Below, one piece after another: positions 61,090 through 64,000 of a stretch of DNA of 64,000 nt (its first letter is position 1; the number at the start of each line of letters is the position of its first letter). A program made the translations under genes and the position numbers. The notes below the pieces were generated by a model. The model ran no database searches. It saw only the letters and a program-made list of their open reading frames with translations, and was not told where the DNA came from. The DNA is from Gammaproteobacteria bacterium (lineage in GTDB: Bacteria; Pseudomonadota; Gammaproteobacteria; Steroidobacterales; Steroidobacteraceae). The stretch spans positions 1-64,000 of the forward strand of contig JADZCS010000227.1 in NCBI GenBank assembly GCA_020851435.1, in the 5' to 3' direction.

Positions 61090-62100
61090 ATGTCGAGCAA
61101 CCCGGCGCGCAGCGCGCCCTTTGGCAGCATCCTCACCGACTTCATGGCCGTGGCCCAGTATCGCGACGGCGCCTGGGGCCCGCACGACGTCCGGCCGGTC
61201 GCACCGCTGCCGATGCACCCGGCCGCTCACGTGCTGCACTACGGCAGCACCTGCTTCGAGGGCTTCAAGGCCTATCGCCACGACGACGGCAGCGTGCACG
61301 TGTTCCGCATGGACCGTCACATCGCCCGCCTGCGCCAGAGTGCGCGCAGCCTCGTGCTGCCGGAGCCCGATGCGGCCCAGGTCGAGGCGATGGTGCTGGC
61401 CGTCATCGATCGCAACCGCGACGCGGTGCCGGAAGCGCCGGGCGCCCTGTACCTGCGGCCGCTGCTGATCGGCACCATGCCCAACATCGGCGCCGCGGCA
61501 ACGCCCTCGAACGAGGCCATGCTGGTGGTGCTCGCCAGCCCGGTCTGGGACTACTTCGCGGGCGGCGCCAAGGCGCTGCGCATCTTCGTCGACGACAAGA
61601 ACAACCGCTGCGCCGGCCACCTCGGCGTGGTCAAGACCGGCGGCAACTATGCTGCCGCCCTGGGCCCCACGCTCGCGGCGCGCAAGGAGTTCGGCGTCGA
61701 CCAGGTGCTGTTCTGCCCGGGCGGCGAGGTCCAGGAGACCGGCGCGGCCAACTTCCTGCTGTTCCGCGACGGGCGCATCCTGACCCGCAGCCTCGACAGC
61801 ACGTTCCTGCACGGCGTGACGCGCGATTCGCTGCTGCACATGGCGCCTGACCTCGGCTACCAGGTCGAGGAACGCGTCTTCACCGTCGCCGAGATGCTGG
61901 AGTGGGTGAAGGACGGCGAAGCCGCGCTGTCCGGCACGGCGGCCGTACTGTCGGGCGTGGGCACGCTGATCTACCAGGGCCGCGAGATCACCTGCGGCGC
62001 CGGCGGCATCGGGCCCCACACCCAGAAGCTGCGCGCGGCGCTGGTCGCGATCCAGACCGGCAAGGCGCCCGACACACGGGGCTGGTTGCGCAAGGTCTGA
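61090..62100 (+). CDS. ilvE: Branched-chain amino acid aminotransferase (class IV)
   Basis: 'HYGSTCFEGFKAYRHDDGSVHVFRMDRHIARLRQSARSL', 'GVVKTGGNYAAALGPTLAARKEFGVDQVLF'. Confidence 0.93.
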   Translation: MSSNPARSAPFGSILTDFMAVAQYRDGAWGPHDVRPVAPLPMHPAAHVLHYGSTCFEGFKAYRHDDGSVHVFRMDRHIARLRQSARSLVLPEPDAAQVEAMVLAVIDRNRDAVPEAPGALYLRPLLIGTMPNIGAAATPSNEAMLVVLASPVWDYFAGGAKALRIFVDDKNNRCAGHLGVVKTGGNYAAALGPTLAARKEFGVDQVLFCPGGEVQETGAANFLLFRDGRILTRSLDSTFLHGVTRDSLLHMAPDLGYQVEERVFTVAEMLEWVKDGEAALSGTAAVLSGVGTLIYQGREITCGAGGIGPHTQKLRAALVAIQTGKAPDTRGWLRKV

Positions 62101-62120
62101 GGCCGGCTGGGGCCGGCCTC
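62099..62120. terminator. Hairpin between convergent ilvE and thioesterase genes, candidate bidirectional terminator
   Basis: GAGGCCGGC-TGGG-GCCGGCCTC, 9-bp perfect stem overlapping the ilvE stop codon; no clear T-tract. Confidence 0.5.
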
Positions 62121-62124
62121 GCCG

Positions 62125-62928
62125 TCAGCCGAACATCGCCACCGTCTGGTGGCTGACGGCGAAGGCATGGCCGGCCGCGCCCCACAGGATTGCGGTCTGG
62201 CTCAGGTAGCCATCGGCGCCGGCCCTGACCTCGGCGCCGATCAGCGCCCACTGCCGGGCATCGAACAGATCGGGATCCCCGAGCAGTTCCAGCGTCCAGT
62301 TCAGCGAGCTCGCAGGCGCGGGTTCGCGCAGCGTCGACAGCGCCGGCGGCGGGATCACGTCGCCCAGGGCGACCAGCGCATCCTCCGGCGCGCAACTGCC
62401 GTCGCGCAGGCGCGCATACATCGTCGCCCGCGGTTCGTGGTAGCCCGTGTAGGGATACTGTCCCTCGACCCAGCGCAGCTGGACGTGCCGCGTGAAGGCG
62501 GGCGACATGCCCTCGACGTGGGGTTGGTCGGGTAGCGCATCGGCCTCGGCGCTCACCACCGGTCGCGGAATTTCCAGCGCAAAGCTCGAACGCCGGGCCG
62601 CGCCGAAGATCGCGACCACGGTGCAGGCCATGGCGCCGTCGTGCACGACGTCGCAGCGCGCGTGCGTGACCGACTTGCCGCTGCGCAGCACGCTGGCGCG
62701 CAGGCGTACTTCGACGCCGGCGGGCATCGGGCCGACGAAGGTGGCCTGCAGGCTGCGCAGTGGCAGACGCGGCGCGCCGGGCGGCAGCAGCGCGCGCATC
62801 GCGCGCACGGCCAGCGCCACCTGCATGCCGCCGAACACCGTCCGGCCCTGCAGCCAGTCTTCACCCACTTCCGCGACCCAGTCCGCGCCGTCGGGGCGCA
62901 GCTGTTCGAGCACCTTGCGATAGTCCAC
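62125..62928 (-). CDS. Acyl-CoA thioesterase (TesB-like double hot-dog)
   Basis: 'DWLQGRTVFGGMQVALAVRAMRALLPPGAPRLPLRSLQATFVGPMPAGVEVRLRASVLRSGKSVTHARCDVV'. Confidence 0.9.
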   Translation of the reverse strand: MDYRKVLEQLRPDGADWVAEVGEDWLQGRTVFGGMQVALAVRAMRALLPPGAPRLPLRSLQATFVGPMPAGVEVRLRASVLRSGKSVTHARCDVVHDGAMACTVVAIFGAARRSSFALEIPRPVVSAEADALPDQPHVEGMSPAFTRHVQLRWVEGQYPYTGYHEPRATMYARLRDGSCAPEDALVALGDVIPPPALSTLREPAPASSLNWTLELLGDPDLFDARQWALIGAEVRAGADGYLSQTAILWGAAGHAFAVSHQTVAMFG

Positions 62929-63026
62929 TCCGATCCTCCCGCACAGCGACCGCGCGCAGCATACCGCTACTGGCGCAGCATGCGCGCGCGCCTGCTAGCA
63001 TTGCGACCGTTCAAGCGGGGGGCGTC

Positions 63027-64000
63027 ATGACGAGTCGATTCGGCCTGGTGGTGGACTGGCTGGCGTACTACGCCGGCCGCGACGGTGAACGGCTGGCCGC
63101 CGTCGACCTCGCGAGCGGGCGGCGTTACAGCTACGCTCAGTTCAACGACCGCGCCACGCGCCTGGCCACCGGCCTCCGCGACCGGCATGCCGTGCGCAAG
63201 GGCGACCGCGTCGGGCTGCTCGCGCGCAACAGCACCGACCACTTCGAGCTGATGTTCGCCTGCTGGAAGCTCGGCGCGATCTTCATGCCGCTCAACTGGC
63301 GGCTCAGCCCGGCCGAGCTCGGCGGCGTGCTCGCCGACTCGACGCCGCGCCTGCTGTTCGTCGATGCGGATTTCGTGCCGCTCGCGGCGGGGGCCGCCGC
63401 GCCCATCGTGCAGCGTGCCGGGGTGGCCGCCGACTGCGGCTACGAGGCGCTGATCCGTGATCACCCGCCGGCCGTGACGATGGCTGGCGTCGACCTCGAC
63501 GACCCCAACACCCTGCTGTACACCTCGGGCACGACCGGCGAGCAGAAGGGCGTGGTCGGCACGCACCTGAATTCCATGACCAACGTGCTGCAGAGCGCCG
63601 CGGCCGGCGTCGTCGGCAGCGACACCGTCTGCCTCACGTTTGCGCCGCTGTTCCACACGGCCGGGCTCAACAGCTTCGCCATGCCGCTGTTCCACTTCGG
63701 CGGCACGCTGTACGTGATGCAGAACTGGGATGCGGCCGCCGCGCTCGGCTACCTGCGCGATCCCGCGCTCGGCATTACCCACACGCTGGGCGTGCCCTTC
63801 CACCTCGCGACGATGGCGGCGCTGCCGGCCTTCGCCGAGGCCAGGTTCCCGGCGCTGCGCCTGATCGGCGTGGGCGGAGCGCCGGCCAACCGCAAGCTCA
63901 TCGACACCTGGGCCGCGAAGGGCATTCCCCTGTCGCAGTCCTACGGCATGACCGAAGTGTTCGGCCTGGGCTTCCAGCCGCCCGCCGCGGCGCGCGAGAA
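63027..64000 (+). CDS. AMP-dependent acyl-CoA synthetase/ligase (3' truncated by window end)
   Basis: 'NTLLYTSGTTGEQKGVVGTHLNSMTNVL', 'GVGGAPANRKLIDTWAAKGIPLSQSYGMTE'; reading frame open to base 64000. Confidence 0.93.
   Translation, partial: MTSRFGLVVDWLAYYAGRDGERLAAVDLASGRRYSYAQFNDRATRLATGLRDRHAVRKGDRVGLLARNSTDHFELMFACWKLGAIFMPLNWRLSPAELGGVLADSTPRLLFVDADFVPLAAGAAAPIVQRAGVAADCGYEALIRDHPPAVTMAGVDLDDPNTLLYTSGTTGEQKGVVGTHLNSMTNVLQSAAAGVVGSDTVCLTFAPLFHTAGLNSFAMPLFHFGGTLYVMQNWDAAAALGYLRDPALGITHTLGVPFHLATMAALPAFAEARFPALRLIGVGGAPANRKLIDTWAAKGIPLSQSYGMTEVFGLGFQPPAAARE

Overview
High-GC proteobacterial chromosomal segment, most like a gammaproteobacterium of the Xanthomonadales/Nevskiales type (inferred from gene content and order). 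About 66 genes can be supported. Most are housekeeping: leuS-lptE, holA-nadD-rsfS-rlmH-maf-rng-yhdP-nitrilase-tldD, purK-purE, darP/pmbA, purC, djlA, rpe, crp-like, coq7, rplM-rpsI-tRNA-Gln(CTG), marR-emrA-emrB, rpiA, ygfA-6S RNA-zapA-zapB-like-ygfB-pepP-ubiH-ubiI, and lrp//bkd(E1a,E1b,E2)-ilvE. I saw no transposase, phage gene, CRISPR array or rRNA. The regions most worth a second look are: (i) a 15-kb block separating leuS-lptE from holA-nadD, which holds a lower-GC accessory stretch with two divergent CxxC/OB-fold-like paralogues (one apparently frameshifted) and several orphan membrane proteins; (ii) a periplasmic tricorn-like protease next to a prolyl iminopeptidase; (iii) a putative metal-uptake locus (His-rich small exported protein, TonB receptor, LolD-like ATPase, FtsX-like permease with a His-rich loop, DUF3299 protein); (iv) an unannotated 20-aa Lys/Ala peptide gene with its own promoter, SD and hairpin; (v) a REP-like inverted repeat between a BtuF-like gene and purC that also encodes the C-terminus of the BtuF-like protein; (vi) an HExxH putative metallopeptidase after lptE. 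All calls come from reading the sequence and translations; no database search or folding was run.
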